Shown here in pieces: positions 8,993 through 16,747 of a stretch of DNA of 64,000 bases. Every line of letters begins with the position of its first letter. The first letter of the stretch is position 1. The notes below the pieces were generated by a model that worked only from the letters and a program-made list of their open reading frames with translations, searched no databases and was not told the origin of the DNA. The stretch spans positions 3,988 through 67,987 of the forward strand of contig NZ_QUFI01000017.1 of assembly GCF_003478505.1 (NCBI RefSeq), read 5' to 3'. Origin of the DNA: Clostridium sp. AF27-2AA. Lineage in GTDB: Bacteria > Bacillota > Clostridia > Lachnospirales > Lachnospiraceae. Both the position numbers and the translations under genes were made by a program.

Positions 8993-10168
8993 GTGAAGAT
9001 TACAGATATCAAAACAATTATCCTGAAATATCCCTATGAGTCCTTTATCGCTGACGGTCAGTCTGCGTGCTTCGGAAGAGGCGCGCTGCTGATCCAGGTG
9101 GAGACGGACGCAAAGATTACAGGACTTGGAGAGTGCGCAACCTTTGGTGCCTCCATGACAGCTATGGCTGACATCATTGAGAACCAGCTGAAGGGGCTTT
9201 TGATCGGACAGAACCCGCTGGATATTGAGCGGCTATGGGAGACTATGGTGTGGAGTAATTTTGCCAATGGACGCCGCGGTATTGTGATGGGCGCGATCAG
9301 CGGTATCGATATTGCGCTGTGGGACATTGCCGGTAAAGTGGCAGGACTTCCATTATACCGTCTGTTGGGCGCAAACAGCGATAAGGTAAAGGGCTATGCC
9401 AGCGCAGGCTTCTATGCTCCGGAAAAGAGCATTGATGACCTGAAGCGTGAGATGGAGAGTTACATGGCCAAGGGCTATACCGCTTTCAAGATGAAAGTCG
9501 GAAGAAGCCGCAACAACATCGGTATGCCGCACCGATATGTGAATAAGGGTGATTTCAATATTTCCTTTGAGGAGGATATGGCTCGTGTCGCAGCAGTACG
9601 TGAGACCATTGGCCAGGATGCTGTTCTGATGATTGACATGAACTGTACCTGGGATGTGGATGCAGTGCTTGCAGCCGAAAAATATTTCGATGAGTATAAC
9701 ATCTACTGGATTGAGGAGCCGTCCCGCTCTGATGATGTGGCAGGCTACGCAAAAATCGCAGCCGGATTAAAGCGCACGAAGGTAGCTGGCTGCGAGTCTG
9801 AGCAGGGACTGGCACGCTACAAGGAACTCCTGGAGCGTGGCGCTCTGGATGTGGTACAGGCGAACCTGGGCTGGAGTGGAGGATTTACCGAGTGCCGCAG
9901 AATCGCAGCTTTGTCACTTGCCTATGATAAACTGTTTACTCCCCACACCTTTTTCTCAGCAGTTCTGACAGCAGCTAATGTTCATTTTGCAGCATCCCTG
10001 CCGAATGTTCCGTTCATTGAGTCAGAGGAAAATTACAATCCGCTGAGAACAGAACTGTTAAAAGAGCCGATTCAGTGCGACAGCGAGATGAATTACCTTG
10101 TACCACAGGGAGCAGGTCTTGGTGTAGAACTGAATATGGATGTTGTAGAAAAGTATCGCGTGAGATAA
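8993..10168 (+). CDS. Mandelate racemase / muconate lactonizing enzyme family, probable sugar-acid dehydratase
   Basis: This 391-residue enolase-superfamily enzyme probably dehydrates or racemises the acid imported by the adjacent TRAP system. The N-terminal capping domain is followed by the barrel. The catalytic KxK is FKMKVG. Metal ligands are IDMN (Asp), IEEPS (Glu) and AGCESE (Glu). The catalytic His is in FTPHTF. In the His-Asp dyad the usual QPD before the Gly-Gly reads QAN (VQANLGWSGG), so the Asp appears to be Asn; this may signal altered chemistry. The start is GTG with AAGGAG eight bases upstream. Substrate not assigned. Confidence 0.88.
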   Translation: MKITDIKTIILKYPYESFIADGQSACFGRGALLIQVETDAKITGLGECATFGASMTAMADIIENQLKGLLIGQNPLDIERLWETMVWSNFANGRRGIVMGAISGIDIALWDIAGKVAGLPLYRLLGANSDKVKGYASAGFYAPEKSIDDLKREMESYMAKGYTAFKMKVGRSRNNIGMPHRYVNKGDFNISFEEDMARVAAVRETIGQDAVLMIDMNCTWDVDAVLAAEKYFDEYNIYWIEEPSRSDDVAGYAKIAAGLKRTKVAGCESEQGLARYKELLERGALDVVQANLGWSGGFTECRRIAALSLAYDKLFTPHTFFSAVLTAANVHFAASLPNVPFIESEENYNPLRTELLKEPIQCDSEMNYLVPQGAGLGVELNMDVVEKYRVR

Positions 10169-10195
10169 GGAAAACTGTATCCATACATTTATAGA

Positions 10196-10234
10196 AGAAA
10201 CGCCGCCACGGCAAAACCGTGGCGGCGTTTCTTT
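10196..10234. terminator. Bidirectional terminator, copy 2
   Basis: The stem, the CAAAA loop and the flanking AGAAA/TTT are identical to those of the hairpin at 5197-5232. It separates the plus-strand dehydratase from the minus-strand hydrogenase and has T-runs suitable for both directions. Confidence 0.92.
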
Positions 10235-10279
10235 TGGCAAAATAGAAGGATAATAAAAAGTGAGTGACTTTTGCACGAA

Positions 10280-12022
10280 TTATGGTTCTTCGTGCATGGA
10301 CCAGGCATTGTGGTCCGTGTGTAAGATCATATGGGACTTGTGGGAAAGAGGATGTTCAAGGAAATCCTGGTACAGCTTTGCCACGTCCTGGTTCTCATGG
10401 GAGAAGCGGATCTTACTGTTCTTGTCTAAGAAGTGCAGGTTTTCACCGCGCACTCCCGCAAGTTCTTTGCCGTCACAGATCGGCTGTCCACCGCCGCCGA
10501 CACAGCCGCCGGGGCAGGCCATGACTTCTACGAAGTCATAAGATACATCGCCGCGCCGGATAGCCTCGAGGAGTTTTCTGGTGTTGCCGAGGCCGCTGAC
10601 AATGGCGGTGCGGACTGTAGTTCCGTTAAAGTCGAGGATTGCTTCTGTGAGTGCATACTCCTCATTGACAGTACGGATGTCGTTAAAGAAATCCGGGTCT
10701 GGATTTTTGGCGGACAGAGCATGGTAAGCGGTACGAAGTGCTGCTTCCATGACGCCGCCGGTAGCGCCAAAGATGACGCCGGCACCGGTCCACTCCTGCA
10801 TGAGGCTGTCTGGCTTGCGGTCAGTCAGCACTTCCGGCCGGAGGTGGGTTTCACGCAGCATGCGGGTGAACTCTCGTGTGGTCAGTACGATGTCCACGTC
10901 CTTACCTGCGTATTCTTTATAGTAGAAATCCATGTTTGCCTCTGCTTTTTTTGCAACACAGGGCATAACGGATACGGTCACAATGTTTTCAGGATCCACG
11001 CCGATGGACTGCGCAAAGTAAGTCTTCATAACCGCGCCAAACATCTGCTGCGGAGATTTCGCGGTAGAAAGCTGCGGCACCATTTCCGGGAACTGGGTTT
11101 TAACAAAACGCAGCCAGCCCGGGCAGCAGGAGGTGAACATCGGCCAGTTGTTTAAGGAACCGTTCTGGAACCGTTCCAGGAACTCCGTTGCCTCCTCCAT
11201 GATGGTTAAGTCTGCGGAGAAGGAGGTATCGAACACATAGTCCGCTCCCATGCGCTTCCAGGCATCCAGGATCTTGCCTACGGTAGCGTCCTCGCGCTTC
11301 ATGCCCATGGCCTCGCCCCATGCGGCACGCACGGCCGGAGCAATCTGAACCACAACGATTTTCTTTTCATCTGCAATGGCATCCCATACCTTCTCGGTAT
11401 CATCCCGCTCACGCAGGGCGCCGACCGGGCAGTGGGTGATGCACTGGCCGCAGAGAACACAGTCCGCATCGGTGATTTTGCGGTTGCCTTTGACATTGAC
11501 GGTGGTCCTGGAACCGGTGCTGGTCACATCCCAGATGCCAAGTCCCTGCACCTTGTCGCAGACCTGGATACAGCGCATGCACTTGATGCACTTTTCGGTA
11601 TCGCGGATCAGTGGGAAGTTCTTGTCCCACGGTGCATGCTCCACGCGCTCTTTGAAGGGCAGATCGATGATGTTTAAGTCGTTGGAGAGGGTCTGCAGGG
11701 TACAGTTGCCGCTGCGGACGCAGGTCGCGCACTTAAAGTCGTGCTGGGAAAGAATCAGCTGCACATTCTGCTTTCTTGCCACGCGGACCTTTGGACTGTT
11801 GGTCAGAATCTCCAGATCTTCCTGTACCTTGTTGTTACAGGAGGTTACAAGCTTCTCCTTGCCGACTACTTCCACGAGGCAGACACGGCAGGCCGCAATC
11901 TCGTTGATATCTTTTAAGTAGCAGAGCTTCGGAATGTCGATTCCTGCAAGGGCTGCCGCTTCCATAATGGTGGTTCCCTCTGGAACCGAGATTTCGTTAT
12001 GATCGATCTTTAAATTTACCAT
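10280..12022 (-). CDS. [FeFe] hydrogenase catalytic subunit (NADH/Fd-type, M3 architecture)
   Basis: This 580-residue cytoplasmic enzyme interconverts protons and H2. An N-terminal [2Fe-2S] domain (C34, C45, C48, C62) is followed by a His-Cys3 cluster (H94, C98, C101, C107). Next come two [4Fe-4S] clusters (C145-C155 and C188-C198) and the H-cluster domain. The three H-cluster signatures are intact: TSCCPGW (297-303), MPCVAKKA (353-360) and MACPGGC...GGGQP (501-514). It overlaps by seven bases the upstream gene for a glutamate-synthase-like flavoprotein. That pairing matches the glutamate-synthase-linked group A2 in the published hydrogenase classification. The C-terminus ends with a His-rich tail. 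Confidence 0.95.
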   Translation of the reverse strand: MVNLKIDHNEISVPEGTTIMEAAALAGIDIPKLCYLKDINEIAACRVCLVEVVGKEKLVTSCNNKVQEDLEILTNSPKVRVARKQNVQLILSQHDFKCATCVRSGNCTLQTLSNDLNIIDLPFKERVEHAPWDKNFPLIRDTEKCIKCMRCIQVCDKVQGLGIWDVTSTGSRTTVNVKGNRKITDADCVLCGQCITHCPVGALRERDDTEKVWDAIADEKKIVVVQIAPAVRAAWGEAMGMKREDATVGKILDAWKRMGADYVFDTSFSADLTIMEEATEFLERFQNGSLNNWPMFTSCCPGWLRFVKTQFPEMVPQLSTAKSPQQMFGAVMKTYFAQSIGVDPENIVTVSVMPCVAKKAEANMDFYYKEYAGKDVDIVLTTREFTRMLRETHLRPEVLTDRKPDSLMQEWTGAGVIFGATGGVMEAALRTAYHALSAKNPDPDFFNDIRTVNEEYALTEAILDFNGTTVRTAIVSGLGNTRKLLEAIRRGDVSYDFVEVMACPGGCVGGGGQPICDGKELAGVRGENLHFLDKNSKIRFSHENQDVAKLYQDFLEHPLSHKSHMILHTDHNAWSMHEEP

Positions 12023-13848
12023 CTGTTTTCACGACCTCCTTTGAAGATTCCATAGCCGAAGTGGTCGCAGCCGAGGCATCGGCTGGCTTCCTGTCGGGCC
12101 TCTGCTTCCGTCATGCAGTTTTCCACGCCTTCAAAGTCGCAGACGCGCTCGCAGGCCTCGCGCTCAGTCATATTGACACGGCCGCACGGGATACGGTCGC
12201 GCAGGTCAGGCTCCGGAAGCACAACATCGCAGCCGATGGTGTGGCGGAAGCCAAGGTATTCATCAATGTTTGCCGCAACAACTTTTGCTGCCGCAATGGC
12301 TTTGATAACGGATGCCGGTCCGGATGCGCAGTCACCGCCGGCAAATACGCCAGGCATATTGTCAAAACCACCGTAACGCTCGGTCTGAATCTTGCCGCGG
12401 TTAACCGGAAGACCGGCCTCCTCGAAGTGCTGGAACTCGATATCCTGTCCGATGGCCACGATCAGGGTCTGGCACGGAATGAAGATATCCGGCTCGCCGG
12501 TGGCACGCACGCTGGCTCTGCCGCCCTTGATTTTACTGATCATCTGAGGGGTGACATAGACACCGCGTACATGGTTGTTTTCATCTACATCAATTCTGGC
12601 CGGAGCCATCAGGGTTTTCACTTCAATGCCCTCGGCAACCGCGCCCTCAATCTCGCCCGGCAGCGCAGTCATATCGGCTACACGGCGGCGGTAGAGGATG
12701 GACACCTTCTTTGCGCCGAGACGTCTTGCGGTGCGGACCGCATCCATGGAAACGTTTCCGCCGCCAATGACAGCAACCTCCTGACCGGTCAGATCCGGAT
12801 TTAAGTTCTTCCCTACATCACGCAGGAAGCGGACAGCGGAGATGACGCCTTCAGCGGATTCTCCCTCAATGCCGAGCTTTTTATCGGTGCTCGCGCCGAT
12901 GGTAATGAGCACGGCATCGTATTCCTTGCGGAGCTCCTGAATGGTAATGTCAGTGCCGATGCGTTTGCCGTATTCCACCTTCACGCCGGTTTCCAGAATG
13001 GCGTCAATATCGTCATCGAGACGGTCTTTCGGAAGACGGTAATTCGGAATACCGTAGCGGAGCATGCCGCCCAGCTTCGGAAGCATCTCGAAAACCGTGG
13101 TTTGATGGCCCATGAGCTGTAAATAGTAAGCGGCGCTTAAGCCTCCCGGGCCTCCGCCGATGATGGCAATCTTCTTGCCGGTGGAAGCGGCGCAGGCTGG
13201 CGGTGGAACCTTGCCGGCATAGTCGGCAGCAAAGCGTTTTAAACCGCGGATATTGACTGCGTCATCAATGATGTTTCTTCGGCAGCGGGCCTCGCATGGG
13301 TGTTCACAGATGAAGCCGCAAGTGGTCGGGAACGGGTTGTCCTTGCGGATTAAGCGGATAGCGTCGGCATAGCGGCCTTCCCGCACCAGGGAAACGTAGC
13401 CCGGGATGTCCACGTGAGCCGGACACAGGGAAACACACGGAACCGGCTGGCTGTAGTTACAGGTGCAGCGGCCCTGGTGAACGTGCTCCTCATAATCTTC
13501 ATAGCATTCTTTCAGGCTGCGGTATACGGCATGAGCTGCCTCATAACCAATTGCGCAGTCAGCACCATTCATAATGGTCTGCGCCAGCTCTTCCATCAGC
13601 GTTAAGGTATCCATGGTGGCTTCACCGTTCATAACATCGGTGAGCAGGTTCTTTAACTGCCACAGGCCGACGCGGCACGGTACGCATTTGCCGCAGGTGT
13701 GGGTGTGACACATTTCCACGAATGCTCTGGTCATGTCTACCGGGCAGAGACCTGGCGGGCTGGACTCGATTCTCCGCTCCAGGTCTTTGTACAGCTCTTC
13801 GATCATAAGCTGCGCCTGGTTGGGACTGGTAATCTCCAAACGACTCAT
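12016..13848 (-). CDS. NuoF-type Fe-S domain fused to glutamate-synthase-beta-like NAD(P)H:FAD oxidoreductase
   Basis: This 610-residue protein is the first gene of the hydrogenase operon. Residues 1-125 resemble only the C-terminal Fe-S part of NuoF/HydB (TCGKCVPCR with C52, C55, C58, and a distal Cys in GADCAIG); the FMN/NADH-binding half is absent. Next is a GltD-like region with a Cys-rich N-part, two Rossmann motifs (GGGPGG at 231-236 and GGGNVS at 362-367) and AGGDC near the end for FAD. It likely moves electrons between NAD(P)H and the hydrogenase. The start at 13848 has GAGAGG at good spacing. Whether it bifurcates electrons is unknown. Confidence 0.9.
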   Translation of the reverse strand: MSRLEITSPNQAQLMIEELYKDLERRIESSPPGLCPVDMTRAFVEMCHTHTCGKCVPCRVGLWQLKNLLTDVMNGEATMDTLTLMEELAQTIMNGADCAIGYEAAHAVYRSLKECYEDYEEHVHQGRCTCNYSQPVPCVSLCPAHVDIPGYVSLVREGRYADAIRLIRKDNPFPTTCGFICEHPCEARCRRNIIDDAVNIRGLKRFAADYAGKVPPPACAASTGKKIAIIGGGPGGLSAAYYLQLMGHQTTVFEMLPKLGGMLRYGIPNYRLPKDRLDDDIDAILETGVKVEYGKRIGTDITIQELRKEYDAVLITIGASTDKKLGIEGESAEGVISAVRFLRDVGKNLNPDLTGQEVAVIGGGNVSMDAVRTARRLGAKKVSILYRRRVADMTALPGEIEGAVAEGIEVKTLMAPARIDVDENNHVRGVYVTPQMISKIKGGRASVRATGEPDIFIPCQTLIVAIGQDIEFQHFEEAGLPVNRGKIQTERYGGFDNMPGVFAGGDCASGPASVIKAIAAAKVVAANIDEYLGFRHTIGCDVVLPEPDLRDRIPCGRVNMTEREACERVCDFEGVENCMTEAEARQEASRCLGCDHFGYGIFKGGRENRW

Positions 13849-13942
13849 ATCTGATTTACCTCTCTTTTTGTTTGGCAACTATGGATGGGATAGTTACAAT
13901 TTTGTTCATTTTGATTATGTTTCTCATTAGCGATTAATCCCC

Positions 13943-13971
13943 AGTATACAGAATGACGAGGAAAAAGGCAA
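13943..13971 (-). promoter_or_regulatory. Promoter of the hydrogenase operon
   Basis: Read on the minus strand, TTGCCT (-35) and TATACT (-10) are separated by 17 bases, about 95 bases upstream of the first start codon. A Rex-like site (11 of 14 consensus positions, TTGTTAGAAATAAAACAA) lies upstream at 14007-14024, but it overlaps the T-rich end of a terminator. Confidence 0.6.
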
Positions 13972-14005
13972 GAGAAATCTAACAAAAATTTAGATTTTCT
14001 AAAAC

Positions 14006-14072
14006 TTTGTTAGAAATAAAACAAAGGAGGCTGCACTCAGAAAGAAACCTCTCTCTATGCAACCCCCTTTGT
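14006..14072 (-). terminator. Terminator of the cupin / LacI-PfkB genes
   Basis: ACAAAGGAGGCTGCA (14021-14035) pairs with TGCAACCCCCTTTGT (14058-14072), with two G-U-type differences. On the minus strand this is followed by TTTTATTT. Another hairpin, AGAAGCATGG/CCATGCTTCT, lies at 14092-14122. The 309-bp gap 13849-14157 otherwise holds only the hydrogenase promoter. Confidence 0.65.
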
Positions 14073-14157
14073 CTGGGTTCAAGTATACAATAGAAGCATG
14101 GTTTTATGCAAGCCATGCTTCTGAAAGTGAATGTTTTTCTCAAAAAACAATCATTTC

Positions 14158-14487
14158 TTAAAATACGACAACCAGCAGCATCTTAAACTGCTCCTGACCA
14201 TACACAGCATGCGGATGCTTGGCCGGCATAACGATGGACTCGCCTTCATGCAGCTCGTAAGCTTTGCCGTCGATGGTGATGCGGCCGACGCCGTCCAGGC
14301 AGGTAACGAAGGCATCACCGCCAGACTCGTGGGTGCTGATTTCCTCGTCCTTGTCGAAGGCGAAGAGGGTAACGCTTAACGCGTCATTCTGGGCAAGGGT
14401 CTTGCTGACTACCTGGCCTTTCTGGTAAGCAACTTCCTCTTTTAAGGTGAGAACCTCGGATTTGCTGATATTCTTAATAAAGCTCAT
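14158..14487 (-). CDS. Small cupin-domain protein
   Basis: This 109-residue single-domain cupin has the two motifs as STHESGGDAFVTCLDG and HPHAVYGQEQFKMLLV. The H-E-H positions suggest a bound metal. Single cupins of this type are often annotated as sugar-binding or stress-related, but the sequence alone gives no reaction. The start at 14487 follows AAGGAGG. It lies 79 bases downstream of the LacI-PfkB gene on the same strand and shares its terminator, so it may be co-transcribed with the nucleoside locus regulator. Function not assigned. Confidence 0.8.
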   Translation of the reverse strand: MSFIKNISKSEVLTLKEEVAYQKGQVVSKTLAQNDALSVTLFAFDKDEEISTHESGGDAFVTCLDGVGRITIDGKAYELHEGESIVMPAKHPHAVYGQEQFKMLLVVVF

Positions 14488-14566
14488 GATGGAACCTCCT
14501 TGGTGTTTAAAATCTGCTTTTATTATAAACAGAAATGGAAAGAAAATCCGTTGTCTGGACAACAAT

Positions 14567-16456
14567 TCAGTTTTTTAACAGCTTCGGATCCATCCGGCGG
14601 ATGTAGGGCTCCAGGGTAAAGCGGTCTACCAGCGCGGTGGTGGTTCCCTGGCGGGTGGTACTGAGTCCAGCCGCGTATGTGGCAATTTTAGCTGCGGAGA
14701 TCAGGTCATAGTCATACAGCAGGTAGGAAACCAGGGTGGCAATGAAGGCGTCACCGGCTCCGGAGCTGTCAACAGAAATCACATCAATAGCCGGAAGGGA
14801 ACAGGAAAAATCATCGGTGCAAATGTAGCAGCCTTTGGCACCCTGAGTGACAATGACGATCTGAATGCCTTGGGAGAGAAGGTATCTGGCTTTCTCTTCC
14901 ATGGATTCTTTGCCCGGGCAGATTTCATTTAACTCCTCCAGGTTCGGAACGATGATGTCGGTCAGCTTCAGGAGTCTGGTGGGAAGAAATGAGCAGGCAC
15001 TGGGCTTGAGTACTGTGGTGACACCATGCTTTCTGGCCAGTTCCGCAGCCTTCATGATGGCATCCAGCGGAATCTCTGTCTGGATCATGCAGTAGCTGGC
15101 ATTGGTAAAGAGCCGTTCGCTGTTTGCGATATCTTCCGCTGTGGTGGAGTTATTGGCACCGGACATGATGGAAATCATGGAATCACCGTCTTCCTGTACA
15201 AAAATGTAGGCCTGTCCGGTTTTCTGTCCCTTGCTGCGCCGGATTCCAAAGGTGTCAACCTGATAGCCTTTGGCATATTCGTATAAGAGATCCGCATCCG
15301 CATCATCCCCAACGCATCCGATGGCACAGACATTGTGACCGAGCTTGGCGGCTCCGATGGCTTCATTGATACATTTTCCGCCAGGATGAACAGCGGATGT
15401 GGGCGCGGTTACGGTTTTGCCGGTGTGGGGCAGTTCCTTGAAATTCATGTAGTTATCGATATTGATACTGCCAAGGGAAATGATTTTCTTCAGCCTGGAG
15501 TTGTATGGGATATCGATGGATAACGTGTTGGCCAGCTCCAGCGGAAAATCCGGTGAGAGGGTTCCATCCTTTTTCTCAATGGTCTGGATCAGGCGGAGGG
15601 TCAGGTAGCGGCTGAATTCAAAATGCGGGATGGTCAGCGTAGAAATCGGCGGGTAATCCTGGATCAGGCGCTCTGTGTCTTTCAGGGAAACCAGGGAAAG
15701 ATCATAAGGGATGGAATAGTGCAGGGTGCTGACGGCCTGAAACAGCCGCACGGCCGTTGCGTAATGGGAGACAACAATGCCGCTGAACAGATGGTTGGCC
15801 ATTTTGCTGATGGGAAGTCCGTCTTCAATGGAAAAAACAAACTGGTCTTTCAGGGAAATATTGTGCTCCAGCAGGCACTGACGGTAGCCCTGGAAAAATC
15901 CGGAGGTTCGGTTTCCCTTGCTGAGCAGGCAGGCAATCTCTGTGTGTCTGGCCTGGATCAGCGCTTCCGTTGCCAGGTATCCCATTTTCTGGTAGTCCAG
16001 ATTTATGGCATCCGGTGTGTCTGCGTTTGTCAGGAAAAAAGGAATGCCGGCCCGCCGGATGTATTCGGCGGCCTCCAGGCTTTCCGGTGATACCGGCTCC
16101 CACAGGATGCCATCTACATGCAGATTGATCAGGGCCATGATATTTTTCACTTCCTGTTCCGGGGAAAGCGCGCTTTCATGAAAAATAACCGAGTATCCCT
16201 CCTCGCGCGCCGCACCCAGAATACCGCTGGTGGAAAGGGTATATTCCGAGGTGTTCCGGAAGATCACGCCGATGCACAGGCTTTTGACAGAAGCAGAGGT
16301 GATGACGGACGCGTAGGGCTTGTAGTGATATTCCTTTGCAATCTTCAGAACATGTTCCCGGGTTTCCGCACTGATGCTGCTGTCTTTGTTGTTCATGATC
16401 TTGGAAACAGTGGAAGCGGAAACACCAGCAAGCTTTGCAATTTCGTTAATTGTCAT
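14567..16456 (-). CDS. LacI-family regulator fused to a PfkB-family (ribokinase-like) kinase
   Basis: The 629-residue protein combines two usually separate proteins. Residues 1-340 are a LacI regulator: helix-turn-helix IAKLAGVSASTVSKIMN near the start, then a periplasmic-binding-like effector domain. Residues ~347-629 are a PfkB kinase with HPGGKCINEAIGAAKLG (substrate side) and DSSGAGDAF (563-571, catalytic Asp and anion hole). The kinase looks active, though GGKC replaces the usual GGKG. It is divergent from an Opp-type ABC importer, ribokinase and nucleoside hydrolase. A LacI-type operator is present downstream of that promoter. A regulator that itself phosphorylates the pathway sugar is a plausible reading. 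Confidence 0.93.
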   Translation of the reverse strand: MTINEIAKLAGVSASTVSKIMNNKDSSISAETREHVLKIAKEYHYKPYASVITSASVKSLCIGVIFRNTSEYTLSTSGILGAAREEGYSVIFHESALSPEQEVKNIMALINLHVDGILWEPVSPESLEAAEYIRRAGIPFFLTNADTPDAINLDYQKMGYLATEALIQARHTEIACLLSKGNRTSGFFQGYRQCLLEHNISLKDQFVFSIEDGLPISKMANHLFSGIVVSHYATAVRLFQAVSTLHYSIPYDLSLVSLKDTERLIQDYPPISTLTIPHFEFSRYLTLRLIQTIEKKDGTLSPDFPLELANTLSIDIPYNSRLKKIISLGSINIDNYMNFKELPHTGKTVTAPTSAVHPGGKCINEAIGAAKLGHNVCAIGCVGDDADADLLYEYAKGYQVDTFGIRRSKGQKTGQAYIFVQEDGDSMISIMSGANNSTTAEDIANSERLFTNASYCMIQTEIPLDAIMKAAELARKHGVTTVLKPSACSFLPTRLLKLTDIIVPNLEELNEICPGKESMEEKARYLLSQGIQIVIVTQGAKGCYICTDDFSCSLPAIDVISVDSSGAGDAFIATLVSYLLYDYDLISAAKIATYAAGLSTTRQGTTTALVDRFTLEPYIRRMDPKLLKN

Positions 16457-16559
16457 AATGAAAAATACCTCAAAATTCTAAAAAGTAAAAGATTGTGAAT
16501 TTATTGTACAATAAAACCGGGAAAAAGCAAAGAAAATTATAGGTTTTGAATAAATGATA

Positions 16560-16609
16560 TTGACACGAAAAAGAAGATGTGGTATGTTATGGATAACGAA
16601 AACGATTTC
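16560..16609 (+). promoter_or_regulatory. Promoter and LacI-type operator of the nucleoside-uptake operon
   Basis: TTGACA (16560-16565) and TATGTT (16583-16588) are 17 bases apart. The near-palindrome GAAAACGATTTC (16598-16609), with the central CG typical of LacI-family sites, falls just after the predicted transcription start, where binding would block RNA polymerase. The rest of the 291-bp divergent gap shows no other clear element. Confidence 0.7.
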
Positions 16610-16747
16610 CGAAACAATTTTCCTGTCAGATAGCACTAACAAAATGACCGAAGAAAAATAAGGACTGTGAAAAGTGGATATAAATGGACCGCAAACCATT
16701 TAAAATTTTTCAGTGAAGTCGTGCAAACGAAAGGAGAGGGAACTATT

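Noticed and set aside
10433..11155. 240-residue plus-strand open frame inside the [FeFe] hydrogenase gene
   Set aside because: Antisense shadow of a gene with intact catalytic motifs.
12061..12804. 247-residue plus-strand open frame opposite the hydrogenase flavoprotein
   Set aside because: It is fully antisense to a well-supported gene, lacks a ribosome binding site and shows no recognisable motif. GC-rich coding sequence opens such frames.
14007..14024. Rex-like site TTGTTAGAAATAAAACAA upstream of the hydrogenase promoter
   Set aside because: It matches 11 of 14 consensus positions but coincides with the T-rich end of a terminator hairpin in an AT-rich gap. Kept only as a remark, not as a separate feature.
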